Of a stretch of DNA of 64,000 nt, positions 1 through 10,492 are shown piece by piece. The notes below the pieces were generated by a model. It was given only the letters and a program-made list of their open reading frames with translations, did no database searches and was not told the DNA's origin. The DNA is from Micromonospora sp. LH3U1 (GTDB taxonomy: Bacteria > Actinomycetota > Actinomycetes > Mycobacteriales > Micromonosporaceae): contig NZ_CP116936.1 in assembly GCF_028475105.1 (NCBI RefSeq), forward strand, positions 2,418,001 to 2,482,000, in the 5' to 3' direction. The position numbers and the translations under genes were made by a program. Within the stretch, counting starts at the first letter, position 1. Every line of letters begins with the position of its first letter.

Positions 1-673
1 TGAACTCGGCGGCCTGCGTTGGAGTGAACCGCATCGAGGAGTAGTCGGTGGTGTAGTTGGGCTCGTTGGTGAACCCCAGGTCGGTGATCGGGATGCCCTC
101 CTGGGCGTAGTACCTGGTGTACTGGATCAGGTAGTTCGCGTACGCCCGGCGCCAGTCACCGCTGCCGCAGGATGCGCCCTGCAGGCCGCACAGCGAGCCT
201 CCGTTGGCCTCGTCGCCGTTGGTCTTCATGTAGCCCGGCGCGCTCCACGCGTTGGCGTAGAAGCGGTCCACGCCATACTCCTGGGCCTTCTTGGACAGCC
301 ACACCTGGCCGTCGTCGTCGCCGTTCCAGACGTAGCGCGGGGTCGCGTTCGGGCCGCCCGGGTTTGTCGGCTGGATGGAGCTGCCGGTGGAGCTGATGCC
401 GTTGCGCAGGATGCTCAGGCCCGCGCCGGTGCTACGGCTGAACAGCAGATCGAGCACCTGCTGCTGGTTGGTCGTGGACATGGACCGGATGACGCTGGTC
501 CGGCCGAACGCCTCCGAAATGCCGAAGCCGTCGATCGGTTGGTAGCTGGTGGTGCCGTCGATGGTGGCGGTCGTGGCGGCGTACGCCTGGGGTTGGTGCA
601 GCACGACGGCGGCGCCGGCGCAGATCAGGGGCACCGCCGCGGCGGCGAGCCAGCGTCTGGGGATACGGAGCAT
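1..673 (-). CDS. Secreted glycoside hydrolase family 30 (xylanase/glucanase type), 5' part only
   Basis: Only the first 224 or so codons are in the window; the gene runs off the left edge. The ATG at 673 follows a GGAAGG ribosome site. An N-terminal signal peptide (MLRIPRRWLAAAAVPLICAG, cleavage probably near AYA-AT) marks it as exported. The mature protein opens with SYQPIDGFGISEAFGR, the first strand of the GH30 barrel, then WSAPGYMKTN, and near the edge LGFTNEPNYTTDYSS, whose NEP glutamate is the acid/base of GH30 enzymes. The nucleophile Glu and any carbohydrate-binding module lie outside. The family cleaves xylan, beta-1,6-glucan or related plant polysaccharides; the substrate cannot be fixed from this part. 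Its promoter carries two operators, so expression is probably sugar-controlled. Confidence 0.85.
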   Translation of the reverse strand, partial: MLRIPRRWLAAAAVPLICAGAAVVLHQPQAYAATTATIDGTTSYQPIDGFGISEAFGRTSVIRSMSTTNQQQVLDLLFSRSTGAGLSILRNGISSTGSSIQPTNPGGPNATPRYVWNGDDDGQVWLSKKAQEYGVDRFYANAWSAPGYMKTNGDEANGGSLCGLQGASCGSGDWRRAYANYLIQYTRYYAQEGIPITDLGFTNEPNYTTDYSSMRFTPTQAAEF

Positions 674-805
674 GGTGGTGGGTGCCTTCCCGTGCGCGCG
701 GTGCCCGACCTGGGCCGGGGCACCCGCTGGGTGGTGGGTGCGCCTGCCGGCGACGGACGGCGGGGCGGACGGTGCGTCATGTCGCCAGACGGCAGGATCC
801 CGTCA

Positions 806-834
806 GTGTTATCGATAACATTTCCATCCGTCAA
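806..834 (-). promoter_or_regulatory. GH30 promoter with palindromic operator over the -10
   Basis: Read on the minus strand there is a TTGACG -35 box (829-834), a 17-nt spacer and a TAACAC -10 box (806-811). The perfect palindrome TGTTATCGATAACA (807-820) covers the -10 and part of the spacer, the usual position for a LacI-family repressor site. Which repressor binds is not shown; no regulator gene lies next to it. Confidence 0.65.
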
Positions 835-852
835 TCGATGTACGGCGATTCC

Positions 853-866
853 TGGAAGCGCTCCCA
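853..866. promoter_or_regulatory. CebR-like operator upstream of GH30
   Basis: TGGAAGCGCTCCCA differs at one position from TGGGAGCGCTCCCA, the known binding site of CebR, the cellobiose-responsive LacI-family repressor of actinomycetes. It lies about 20 bp upstream of the GH30 -35 box. A perfect version stands before the GH9 gene at 41191-41206. Confidence 0.65.
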
Positions 867-892
867 CTACTTTCGCGAGCCGGACACACAAA

Positions 893-937
893 CGCCGAGA
901 CCGCCGCACCCCGATGGGGGGTACGGCGGTCTCGGCG
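893..937. terminator. Hairpin after sdhB
   Basis: CGCCGAGACCGCCG (893-906) pairs perfectly with CGGCGGTCTCGGCG (924-937); the loop can pair further (ACCCC with GGGGT). It lies 31 bp beyond the sdhB stop and should end the sdhCAB transcript. There is no clear U-tract, as usual in actinomycetes. Confidence 0.8.
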
Positions 938-967
938 CGGATCGTGGCGGGGGACCCCGCCGCCGGC

Positions 968-1725
968 TCAGGAGCCCGGGGTGTCGCCGCGGATGGCGGT
1001 CGCCTTGAGGTAGTCGCGGTTGAGTCGACCGATGGTGTTCAGCGGGATGCCCTTCGGGCAGGCCGGCGTGCACTCACCGGCGTTGGTGCAGCCGCCGAAG
1101 CCGGCCTCGTCGTGCGCGTCGACCATGCCGATCACCCGCGTGTACCGCTCCGGCTGGCCCTGCGGCAGCAGCGAGAGCTGGGTGAGCTTGGCGGCCGTGA
1201 AGAGCATGCCGGAGCCGTTCGGGCAGGCCGCCACGCACGCACCGCAGCCGATGCAGGCCGCCGACTCGAAAGCGGCGTCCGCATTGGCCTTGGCCACCGG
1301 GGTCGAGTGCGCCTCGGGCGCGCTGCCGGTCGGCGCGGTGACGTAACCACCGGCGGCGATGATCCTGTCGAAGGCGTTCCGGTTGACCACCAGGTCCTTG
1401 ACGACCGGGAAGGCGCTGGCCCGCCACGGCTCGATGTCGATCGTCTCGCCGTCCTTGAACTGCCGCATGTGCAGCTGGCACGCCGTGGTGCCGCGCTGCG
1501 GCCCGTGCGCGTCACCGTTGATCATCAGGCCGCACATGCCGCAGATGCCCTCGCGGCAGTCGTGGTCGAACGCCACCGGGTCCTCGCCGGAGAGGATCAA
1601 CCGCTCGTTGAGCACGTCGAGCATCTCCAGGAACGACATGTCCGGGGACACGTCGTCGACCGGGTAGGTCACCATCCGACCCTTGTCCTCAGGGCCCTTC
1701 TGGCGCCAGATGCGCAGGGTCAGGT

Positions 1726-1729
<4 letters not shown>
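968..1729 (-). CDS. sdhB: Succinate dehydrogenase / fumarate reductase iron-sulfur subunit
   Basis: 253 aa, the electron-transfer subunit that passes electrons from the FAD of SdhA to the quinone site of SdhC. The N-terminal ferredoxin domain has C58-REGI-C63-GM-C66 and C84 for the 2Fe-2S cluster. The C-terminal domain has C159-IG-C162-GA-C165...C169-P and C214...C220-TPA-C224-PKG for the 4Fe-4S and 3Fe-4S clusters. The ATG overlaps the sdhA stop by 4 nt (ATGA), so the two are translationally coupled. It is the last gene of sdhCAB and a strong hairpin follows. The length and short C-terminal part fit the single-membrane-subunit (Bacteroidetes/actinobacterial) type of complex rather than the four-subunit E. 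coli type. Confidence 0.95.
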
Positions 1730-3663
<1,934 letters not shown>

Positions 3664-3664
3664 G

Positions 3665-4354
3665 TCAGGACACCAATCCGGTGAGTACGGCGAACGGGAC
3701 CGCCAGGTACCCGGCGCAGAGCACCACGGCGAAGATCAGCGCTGCGGCGCGCGCTCGGCGCTCACCGCGTGGCGTCTGCTGACCGAGGCTGCGGAACGCG
3801 CTGAACGCGCCGTGGCGCAGGTGGAAGCCCACCGTGACGATGGCGAGGGTGTAGAAGAGCGTGACGTACCAGCGCTCCGGCGCGAAGTCGGCGACGACGT
3901 TGCCGTACGGCTTGCTGGCGTCACCGACCGGGTTCAGCGTGCCGGTGGTGAGGTCCAGGATGTGGTAGATCACGAAGAGCAGGATGATCACTCCACCCCA
4001 GCGCATCGTGCGGGCCGCGTAGCTGCCGTTGACCTTCTTGCGGTGGGCGTACCTGACCGGGCGGGCGGCACGGGCACGCCGGGCCAGCACGGTGGCGGCC
4101 ACGATGTGGGCGACGACGGCCACCACCAGCACGGTGCGCAGGATCCACAGGAACCAGACGCCGGGCAGTAGCGGCTTGCCGATGTCGCGCAGCCAGTGCG
4201 CGTAGTGGTCGAACGACGTTCCCCCCGTGAACACCTTCAGGTTCCCGAGCATGTGAGCGATGAGGAACAGCGCCAGCAGGATGCCCGTCACCGCCATGAC
4301 GGCCTTGAGGCCGACGTTCGAGCGGATGGGCGACCGAGTTTTCGTGATTACCAC
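3665..4354 (-). CDS. sdhC: Succinate dehydrogenase cytochrome b membrane subunit
   Basis: 229 aa from the chosen GTG, with five hydrophobic segments ([21 protein letters not shown] first) and histidines in helices ([29 protein letters not shown]) suited to bind two haems. It anchors SdhAB and carries the quinone site. The GTG at 4354 is preferred because TAGCGT lies exactly 7 nt upstream and no Shine-Dalgarno is visible, so the mRNA is probably leaderless. An ATG at 4396 would add 14 residues that look non-conserved. First gene of sdhCAB, divergent from a LysR gene 77 bp away. Confidence 0.88.
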   Translation of the reverse strand: MVITKTRSPIRSNVGLKAVMAVTGILLALFLIAHMLGNLKVFTGGTSFDHYAHWLRDIGKPLLPGVWFLWILRTVLVVAVVAHIVAATVLARRARAARPVRYAHRKKVNGSYAARTMRWGGVIILLFVIYHILDLTTGTLNPVGDASKPYGNVVADFAPERWYVTLFYTLAIVTVGFHLRHGAFSAFRSLGQQTPRGERRARAAALIFAVVLCAGYLAVPFAVLTGLVS

Positions 4355-4361
4355 ATGACCG

Positions 4362-4367
4362 ACGCTA
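4362..4367 (-). promoter_or_regulatory. -10 box of leaderless sdhCAB transcript
   Basis: TAGCGT on the minus strand, 7 nt before the sdhC GTG, fits the TAnnnT -10 of actinobacterial vegetative promoters with transcription starting at the start codon. Confidence 0.5.
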
Positions 4368-4412
4368 GGAGCACTCTGATCAGTCGTCCAATGCATCAAA
4401 CTCGCAGTGTTG

Positions 4413-4427
4413 ATAGCCGTAAGCTAT
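4413..4427. promoter_or_regulatory. LysR-type operator and lysR -10
   Basis: ATAGC-N5-GCTAT (4413-4427) has the T-N11-A form of a LysR binding site. The TAAGCT (4420-4425) inside it sits 6 nt before the lysR ATG and can serve as its -10 box, giving a leaderless mRNA whose promoter is covered by its own operator. This suggests autorepression and co-control of sdhCAB (inference). Confidence 0.6.
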
Positions 4428-4431
4428 TTAG

Positions 4432-5487
4432 ATGCAGCTCCATCAGCTCCGGTACTTCGTTGCGGTGGCCGAAGTACGACATTTCACCCAAGCCGCCGAC
4501 ATCGTCGGCATAACTCAGCCGTCTCTCAGTAAGCAAATTCACGCACTGGAGGCCGACCTCGGGGCGCCGTTGTTCGAGCGGCTAAGGGGCAACATCGCGC
4601 TCACCGCGGCGGGTGAGGTGCTGCTGCCGTTGGCCACCCGGATCCTCGCCGACGTGGAGACCGCGACCCGGGAGGTCCAGGAGTTGGTCGGGCTGCGCCG
4701 GGGCCGGGTCCGGCTCGGGGCCACCCCGAGTCTGGCCACCTCGCTCGCCCCGCCGGTGCTGCGCCGGTTTCGGGACGCGCACCCCACCATCGACCTTCGC
4801 GTCGAGGAGGGCGGGTCCCAGGACCTGGTGCGCGACCTTCTCCGCGGCGACCTCGACCTGGCCCTGATCATCATGCCGGCCGAGGGGGCCGACCCGGGTC
4901 TGCGCGTCGACCCGATCCTGCGCGAGAGCCTGGTGGTGGCCTCGGTGGGGGAGGTCCCGACCGCGTCGGCGACCGGGGAACTGCGCATCACCGACCTGCG
5001 GGACCAGCCGATGGTGATGTTCCGCGAGGGCTACGACCTGCGCGACGCCACCATCCAGGCGTGTCGGGAGGCGGGCTTCGAACCGACCTTCGCGGTGGAT
5101 GGCGGCGAGATGGACGCGGTGCTCAGCTTCGTCGAGGCGGGGCTCGGCATCGCCCTGGTGCCGGGCATCGTGCTGGCCCGCCGCCCAGGCGTGCGGATCA
5201 CCCCCCTCGCCCCGCCCGGGGTCCGACGAACGATCGCGGTGGCCCGCCGGCGCGACATCGTGCCCACCCACGCCGGCCGGGAGCTCCGCCGGATCCTGCT
5301 CGACTACGTCCGCGCCGCAGTCGAACTCCCCCCGGCGTCGAACCCGTCCCCACCCCGCCCACGGCCTCCCCCGCCCCGCCTCCCCTCCCCCCGCCGCCCC
5401 CGCCCCACCCCCGCCGCCCCGCCCGCCGCCCCCGCCCCACCCAGGCGCGTCGATCTAGGGCATATCGTCGCCCCTGGAGATCAATAA
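4432..5487 (+). CDS. LysR-family transcriptional regulator with proline-rich tail
   Basis: 351 aa, about 50 longer than usual. Residues 1-60 form the winged helix (MQLHQLRYFVAVAEVRHFTQAADIVGITQPSLSKQI); about 90-295 is the periplasmic-binding-fold effector domain (RVRLGATPSLATSLAPPVLRRF...). From about residue 299 the protein becomes a low-complexity Pro/Arg/Ala tail (PPASNPSPPRPRPPPP...) not part of the LysR fold. It is divergent from sdhCAB with a LysR-type box in the 77-bp gap, so it probably responds to a C4-acid or redox signal and controls succinate dehydrogenase (inference). The tail is coded by an almost pure C tract, perhaps a recent stop-codon read-on; its function is unknown. Confidence 0.88.
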   Translation: MQLHQLRYFVAVAEVRHFTQAADIVGITQPSLSKQIHALEADLGAPLFERLRGNIALTAAGEVLLPLATRILADVETATREVQELVGLRRGRVRLGATPSLATSLAPPVLRRFRDAHPTIDLRVEEGGSQDLVRDLLRGDLDLALIIMPAEGADPGLRVDPILRESLVVASVGEVPTASATGELRITDLRDQPMVMFREGYDLRDATIQACREAGFEPTFAVDGGEMDAVLSFVEAGLGIALVPGIVLARRPGVRITPLAPPGVRRTIAVARRRDIVPTHAGRELRRILLDYVRAAVELPPASNPSPPRPRPPPPRLPSPRRPRPTPAAPPAAPAPPRRVDLGHIVAPGDQ

Positions 5488-5507
5488 GCAGCGATCTGCC
5501 CTAGATC
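5452..5507. terminator. Hairpin at lysR 3' end
   Basis: GATCTAGGGCA (5452-5462) pairs perfectly with TGCCCTAGATC (5497-5507) across 34 nt. It overlaps the lysR stop and lies between convergent lysR and hrpA, so it may act as a two-way terminator. Confidence 0.55.
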
Positions 5508-5515
5508 AGCGCGGC

Positions 5516-5567
5516 GAGGGGGCGGGGGAGGGAGGAGAGGGGAGGGGAGGGGAGGGGGAGGGCGGGG
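5516..5567 (+). repeat. G-run tract between lysR and hrpA
   Basis: More than eight runs of three to five G separated by single A or C bases on the plus strand, directly next to the hrpA stop. Together with the C-rich lysR tail (5340-5445) it forms a purine/pyrimidine-skewed region able to fold into G-quadruplex or long C:G pairings in RNA. Confidence 0.6.
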
Positions 5568-8500
5568 TTAGGGGTTTTCGGCTTCGTCCATTGCTCGGTA
5601 GATGCGCTGCTCTGAGACGGGGTAGGGGGTGCCCAGCGCCTGGGCGAAGACGTTCACCCGTAGCTCCTCGATCATCCAGCGGATCTGCCGGACGGCCGTC
5701 TCCTGCCGACGTGCCGGCGGGAGGGCGGCGAGCAGGTCGGCGTACTCCTTCTGCACCACCGCGACCCGGTCCTGCTGCTGGCGGTCCCGCTGCGGGTTGC
5801 CGCCCAGCCGGTCCAACCGGCGCTCGATGGCGGTGAGGTAGCGCAGCAGGTCGGGCAGGCGGGCGTACCCGGTTTCGGTGATGAAACCGGCGTGCACCAG
5901 CCCGGCGAGCTGGCTGCGGATGTCGGCCAGCGCGGCCACCACGGCGAGGTTGCGGGTGGCGCCGAGCCGCTGCTCGACCGCATACCCGGCGGCGAGGACC
6001 TTGCGCACCCGGTCCATCACCTCGACCACGGTGTCGACCAGGTCGGCGCGGACCTTCTCGCGCAGCGCCGCGAAACCGTCGGCGTCCCACGCCGGCCCAC
6101 CGGCGGCACCGATCAGCCGGTCGATGGCCGCGCCCGCCGCGTCCTCGATCAGCTCCTGCACTCCGCCGTGCGGGTTGCGGCTGAGCGCCAGCTTCGCCTC
6201 GTTGTTCAGCCGCCCCTGCAGGAACCGCGCCGGGGACGGCACGGTGAGCCGCAGCAGTCGGCGGGTGCCGGCCCAGTGCGCCGCCTCCGCCTCGGCGGGG
6301 GAGTCGAACACCTTCACCCCGACCGCGGCGCCCTCGTCGACCAGCGCCGGGTACGCGGTCACCGCGTAGCCGGCGCGGACCTGCTCGATGGTCCGCGGCA
6401 GTGTGCCGATGCTCCACTCGCGCAGCCCGGTCCGGGCGATCTCCGGCGCGGCGGCCGCCACGACCTGGCGTACCTCCTGGCGGAGTTGGCGTTGCAGGGC
6501 CGGCAGGTCCTTGCCCTCGGCGACCGGCTTGTCCTCGTCGTCGAGCACCCGGAAGGTGACCCGCAGGTGGGCCGGGAGTTTGGCCGGCTCCCACGCGTCG
6601 CGGGGGACGGTGACGCCGGTCATCCGGCGCAGCTGCCGGGTGAGTGCGTCCAGCAACGGCTCCTCGCCGGGGGTGATCGCCGCCAGGGCGGCCCGGGCGA
6701 AGTCCGGTACGGGGACGAAGTTGCGGCGCACCGCCTTGGGCAGCGAGCGGATCAGCGCGATCACCGTCTCCTCGCGCAGCCCCGGCACCTGCCAGTCGAA
6801 GCTCTCCGCCGGCACCTGGTTGAGCAGCGGCAGCGGGATGTCCACGGTGACGCCGTCGGTCGGCGTGCCCGGCTCGAACCGGTACGTCAGTGGCAGCGTC
6901 ACCCCCTGGGTCTGCCACTCGTCCGGGTAGTCGTCCTCGTCGACCCCCGGCCGGCCGTCGTTGACCAGCACGTCACGGGTGAAGGTGAGCAGGTCGGGCC
7001 GTTCCCGGCGGGTCGTCTTCCACCAGCTGTCGAAGTGCCGGCCGGAGGACACGTCGGCCGGGATCCGCTGATCGTAGAAGCCGAAGATCGTCTCGTCGTC
7101 GACCAGGATGTCCCGGCGTCGGGCCCGGCTCTCCAGCTCCTCGATTTCGGCGAGCAGTCGCTTGTTGTCCGCCCAGAACTGGTGATGGGTCTGCCAGTCG
7201 CCCTCGACGAGGGCGTGCCGGATGAACAGCTCCCGGCTCAGCGTCGGGTCGATCCGCCCGAAGTTGACCTTGCGGGAGGTGACCAGCGGGACGCCGTACA
7301 GGGTGACCTTCTCGTAGGCCATCACCGCGGCCTGCTTCTTCTCCCAGTGCGGCTCGCTGTAGCTGCGCTTGACCAGGTGCTGCGCGAGCGGCTCGACCCA
7401 CTCCGGCTCGACCCGGCCGGCGATCCGGCCCCAGAGCCGAGAGGTCTCCACCAACTCGGCGGCCATCACCCAGCGCGGCGGCTTCTTGAACAGCGCCGAG
7501 CCGGGGAACAGCCCGAACTTCGCGCCGCGCGCGCCCAGGTACTCGTGCTTCTGGGCATCCTTCAGGCCGACGTGTGACAACAGGCCGGGTAGCAGCGACT
7601 GGTGCACCTTCGGGGTGTCGATCTCCTCCGGCAGGTCGGCACCGCCGCGGCGACTCGCACCTCCGGCAGCGTCCGTGTCGCCCGGGGTGTCGCGCGCCGG
7701 CCGCCCGCCACGCCGGTCACCCTCCTGCGGGGTACGCAGCACCTGGCGCAGTTGGCTGACGATGTCCTGCCACTCGCGGATCCGCAGGTAGTTCAGGTAC
7801 TCCGCCTTGCACATCCGGCGGAACGCGCTGGAGGAGAGCTCCCGCTGCTGCTCCCGCAGGTAGCGCCAGAGGTTGAGGAAGGCGACGAAGTCCGACTCCT
7901 TGTCGGCGAACCGGGCGTGCGCCTGGTCCGCCTGGGCCTGCTTCTCGGCCGGCCGCTCGCGCGGGTCCTGGATGGAGAGCGCGGCGGCGATCACCAGCAC
8001 CTCGGTGGCGCAGCCGTTGCGCTCGCCCTCGACCACCATCCGGGCCAGTCGCGGATCGACCGGCAGTTGCGCCAGTCGACGGCCCAGCGCGGTGAGCCGC
8101 TTCGCCGGGTCCGCCTCGGTCGGGTCCAACGCGCCCAACTCGTGCAGCAGGTTGACGCCGTCGGTGATGTTGCGCTTGTCCGGCGGGTCGATGAACGGGA
8201 ACGCGGCGAGGTCGCCGAGCCCGATCGCGGTCATCTGGAGGATGACCGACGCCAGGTTGGTGCGGAGGATCTCCGGGTCGGTGAACTCGGGCCGGGAGAG
8301 GAAGTCCTGCTCGTCGTAGAGACGAATGCAGATGCCGTCGGACGTACGGCCACAGCGGCCCTTGCGCTGGTTGGCCGATGCCTGGGAGATCGGCTCGATC
8401 GGCAGCCGCTGCACCTTGAGTCGACTGGAATAGCGGGAGATGCGCGCCGTGCCCGGGTCCACCACGTACTTGATGCCGGGCACGGTCAGCGAGGTCTCCG

Positions 8501-9638
8501 CGACGTTGGTGGCGAGCACCACCCGGCGTGAGCTGTGCGCGGCGAAGACCCGGTGCTGTTCGGCGCTGGACAGCCGGGCGTAGAGCGGCAGGATCTCGGT
8601 GCCGAGCAGCGAGCGCTTGGTCTGCACCAGCTTGCCGAGCGCGTCGGCGGTGTCGCGGATCTCCCGCTCACCGCTGAGGAAGACCAGGATGTCGCCGGGG
8701 CCCTCGGCGGCCAACTCCGCGACGGCGTCGCCGATCGCTTGGACCTGGTCGCGGACGTTCTCCTCGTCACCGTCGCCGTCCTCCTCGCCCTCGGCGAGCT
8801 CGACGAGCGGCCGGTAACGCACCTCCACCGGGTAGGTGCGGCCGGAGACCTCGACCACCGGCGCCGGTACGCCCTCCGGCTCGTCGGCGGTCGGCGGCCC
8901 GGCGAAGTGCCGGGCGAACCGGTCGGTCTCGATGGTCGCCGACGTGATGATCACCTTGAGGTCGGGCCGTCGGGGCAGCAGTTCCCGCAGGTACCCGAGG
9001 ATGAAGTCGATGTTGAGGCTGCGCTCGTGTGCCTCGTCGATGATCAACGTGTCGTACTGGCGCAGCATCCGGTCGGTCTGCACCTCGGCCAGCAGGATGC
9101 CGTCGGTCATCAGCTTGACCAGGCTGCGCTCGCTGACCTGATCGCTGAAGCGCACCTTGTAGCCGACCACGTCACCCAACTCGGTGCCCAACTCGTCGGC
9201 GATCCGGTCGGCCACCGTCCGGGCGGCCAACCGCCGGGGCTGGGTGTGCCCGATCAGGCCGTTCACCCCGCGCCCCAACTCCAGGCAGATCTTGGGCAGC
9301 TGGGTGGTCTTGCCGGAGCCGGTCTCGCCCGCCACGATCACCACCTGGTGATCACGGATGGCGGCGGCGATGTCGTCCTTGCGCTCACTGACCGGCAACC
9401 CCGCCGGGTACGTGATCACGGGCACCGCCGCCCGGCGGGTGGCGAGCCGCTGCTCGGCCCGGACCAGTTCGGCGGTGATCTCGGTCAGTGCCGCCTCCCG
9501 GCGCTGCGGGTCGCGCAGCTTGCGGGCACCGTCGAGGCGCCGCTGGAGCCGGCGCTGGTCGCGGAACATCAGTGGGGTGAGGCGGCTGTGCAGCTCGCGA
9601 ACCGTGTCGGTCGCGGCGGATGCGGCTGGATTCTGCAT
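5568..9638 (-). CDS. hrpA: ATP-dependent RNA helicase HrpA
   Basis: 1356 aa from the ATG at 9638, close to the roughly 1300 aa of HrpA proteins. DEAH-box SF2 helicase core: Walker A GETGSGKTTQ near residue 100, DEAHERSLNIDF, SATIET, then NVAETSLTVPGIKYVVD and QRKGRCGR. The helicase-associated and OB domains follow, and a long C-terminal DUF3418 region ends in RQIRWMIEELRVNVFAQ. It probably unwinds mRNA or rescues stalled ribosomes, as shown for E. coli HrpA. An open frame continues upstream to 10535 but would overlap the deaminase and YciI genes and has shadow-like composition. Monocistronic, convergent with lysR. Confidence 0.95.
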   Translation of the reverse strand: MQNPAASAATDTVRELHSRLTPLMFRDQRRLQRRLDGARKLRDPQRREAALTEITAELVRAEQRLATRRAAVPVITYPAGLPVSERKDDIAAAIRDHQVVIVAGETGSGKTTQLPKICLELGRGVNGLIGHTQPRRLAARTVADRIADELGTELGDVVGYKVRFSDQVSERSLVKLMTDGILLAEVQTDRMLRQYDTLIIDEAHERSLNIDFILGYLRELLPRRPDLKVIITSATIETDRFARHFAGPPTADEPEGVPAPVVEVSGRTYPVEVRYRPLVELAEGEEDGDGDEENVRDQVQAIGDAVAELAAEGPGDILVFLSGEREIRDTADALGKLVQTKRSLLGTEILPLYARLSSAEQHRVFAAHSSRRVVLATNVAETSLTVPGIKYVVDPGTARISRYSSRLKVQRLPIEPISQASANQRKGRCGRTSDGICIRLYDEQDFLSRPEFTDPEILRTNLASVILQMTAIGLGDLAAFPFIDPPDKRNITDGVNLLHELGALDPTEADPAKRLTALGRRLAQLPVDPRLARMVVEGERNGCATEVLVIAAALSIQDPRERPAEKQAQADQAHARFADKESDFVAFLNLWRYLREQQRELSSSAFRRMCKAEYLNYLRIREWQDIVSQLRQVLRTPQEGDRRGGRPARDTPGDTDAAGGASRRGGADLPEEIDTPKVHQSLLPGLLSHVGLKDAQKHEYLGARGAKFGLFPGSALFKKPPRWVMAAELVETSRLWGRIAGRVEPEWVEPLAQHLVKRSYSEPHWEKKQAAVMAYEKVTLYGVPLVTSRKVNFGRIDPTLSRELFIRHALVEGDWQTHHQFWADNKRLLAEIEELESRARRRDILVDDETIFGFYDQRIPADVSSGRHFDSWWKTTRRERPDLLTFTRDVLVNDGRPGVDEDDYPDEWQTQGVTLPLTYRFEPGTPTDGVTVDIPLPLLNQVPAESFDWQVPGLREETVIALIRSLPKAVRRNFVPVPDFARAALAAITPGEEPLLDALTRQLRRMTGVTVPRDAWEPAKLPAHLRVTFRVLDDEDKPVAEGKDLPALQRQLRQEVRQVVAAAAPEIARTGLREWSIGTLPRTIEQVRAGYAVTAYPALVDEGAAVGVKVFDSPAEAEAAHWAGTRRLLRLTVPSPARFLQGRLNNEAKLALSRNPHGGVQELIEDAAGAAIDRLIGAAGGPAWDADGFAALREKVRADLVDTVVEVMDRVRKVLAAGYAVEQRLGATRNLAVVAALADIRSQLAGLVHAGFITETGYARLPDLLRYLTAIERRLDRLGGNPQRDRQQQDRVAVVQKEYADLLAALPPARRQETAVRQIRWMIEELRVNVFAQALGTPYPVSEQRIYRAMDEAENP

Positions 9639-9755
9639 GTCGTACGCAAGGATAGGCAGCCCGACGCCGTACCGCCCGTGGGTTACCGCCCGGCCGGTCC
9701 TTCGGCGGCCTCGGGACCTAGAGTTGGCGGCCGACGTCGAGCGCTGGGGGCCGGG

Positions 9756-10124
9756 ATGGAGATGCGGGACACCGATCGGGCCTTGGTGCAGGCCGCCACG
9801 GCGGTCGCCAAGCTGCGCTGCCGCAGCCAGCACCACACTGTCGCGTCGGCGGCCCGGACCGCCGACGGGCGCGTCTTCACGGGCGTGAACGTCCACCACG
9901 TCACCGGGGGATCCTGCGCGGAGCTGGTCGTGATCGGCACCGCGGCGACTCAGGGCGTGACGGCCCTGGAGACGATCGTCACGGTCGCCGACCGGGGTCG
10001 CGAGATCAGCGAGCCGTGCGGCGACTGCCGGCAGGTGCTGCGGGACTACTTCCCGTCGCTGCGGGTGATCGTCGGCGAGGTGGACTCTCCGCGGGTGGTC
10101 GAGATCGGGGAACTGCCCGGCTGA
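9756..10124 (+). CDS. Blasticidin-S deaminase-like cytidine deaminase
   Basis: 122 aa zinc deaminase. Zinc ligands C54 (SC-AEL), C88 and C91 (EPC-GD-CRQ) and the catalytic E56 are in the cytidine-deaminase pattern. From memory, the positions and the surrounding [36 protein letters not shown] match the fungal blasticidin S deaminase (BSD) almost residue for residue, more closely than housekeeping Cdd. It would deaminate the cytosine of a nucleoside or a nucleoside antibiotic in the cytoplasm. The ATG at 9756 is preceded by a G-rich stretch (GGGGGCCGGG). Divergent from hrpA, convergent with and only 2 bp from the YciI gene. Housekeeping cytidine salvage is the alternative. Confidence 0.85.
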   Translation: [122 protein letters not shown]

Positions 10125-10126
10125 CG

Positions 10127-10486
10127 TCAGTCCCCGGAGGCCGCCTCCAGCATCGAGCGAGGCATCGGCACGCCCTCGAACCGCAGGTTGCCCTCCGGGA
10201 CCAGCCAGCTCGTCACGTGTGCGACCAGGCGTCCGGCCCGAACGGCCGGGTCGTTGGCATAGAGAGTGCGCGCGTCGTCCGGGGCGATGGAGAGCACCAC
10301 GAAGCCCCGCAGCTGGTCGTCGTCGGGGTGCAGGAACGGCCCGGTCGCGAGCACCAGCCCCTGCTCGACGAGCCCGGCCTGGTGGGCCAGGTGCGCGTCC
10401 TGCAACCGGTCGATCGCGTCCTGCGGCAGCTCCGGCGGGTCCGACGGCCGGACCAGGAGGACGACCGTGTGCTGGTCGAATCGCAT
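10127..10486 (-). CDS. YciI-family protein
   Basis: 119 aa from the ATG at 10486 (an in-frame GTG lies at 10492). The sequence FDQHTVVLLVRP...HLAHQAGLVEQGLVLATGPF...LRGFVVLSIAPDDARTLYANDPAVRAGRLVAHVTSW is the ferredoxin-like YciI fold, with the conserved His of the HLAHQ segment and an Asp-Pro of the NDPAV segment. The family is found in small dehydrochlorinase-like or sensory roles; no specific substrate can be given. TAGGGT lies 6 nt before the ATG with no Shine-Dalgarno, so a leaderless start at 10486 is favoured. Confidence 0.85.
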   Translation of the reverse strand: MRFDQHTVVLLVRPSDPPELPQDAIDRLQDAHLAHQAGLVEQGLVLATGPFLHPDDDQLRGFVVLSIAPDDARTLYANDPAVRAGRLVAHVTSWLVPEGNLRFEGVPMPRSMLEAASGD

Positions 10487-10492
10487 GCTCAC

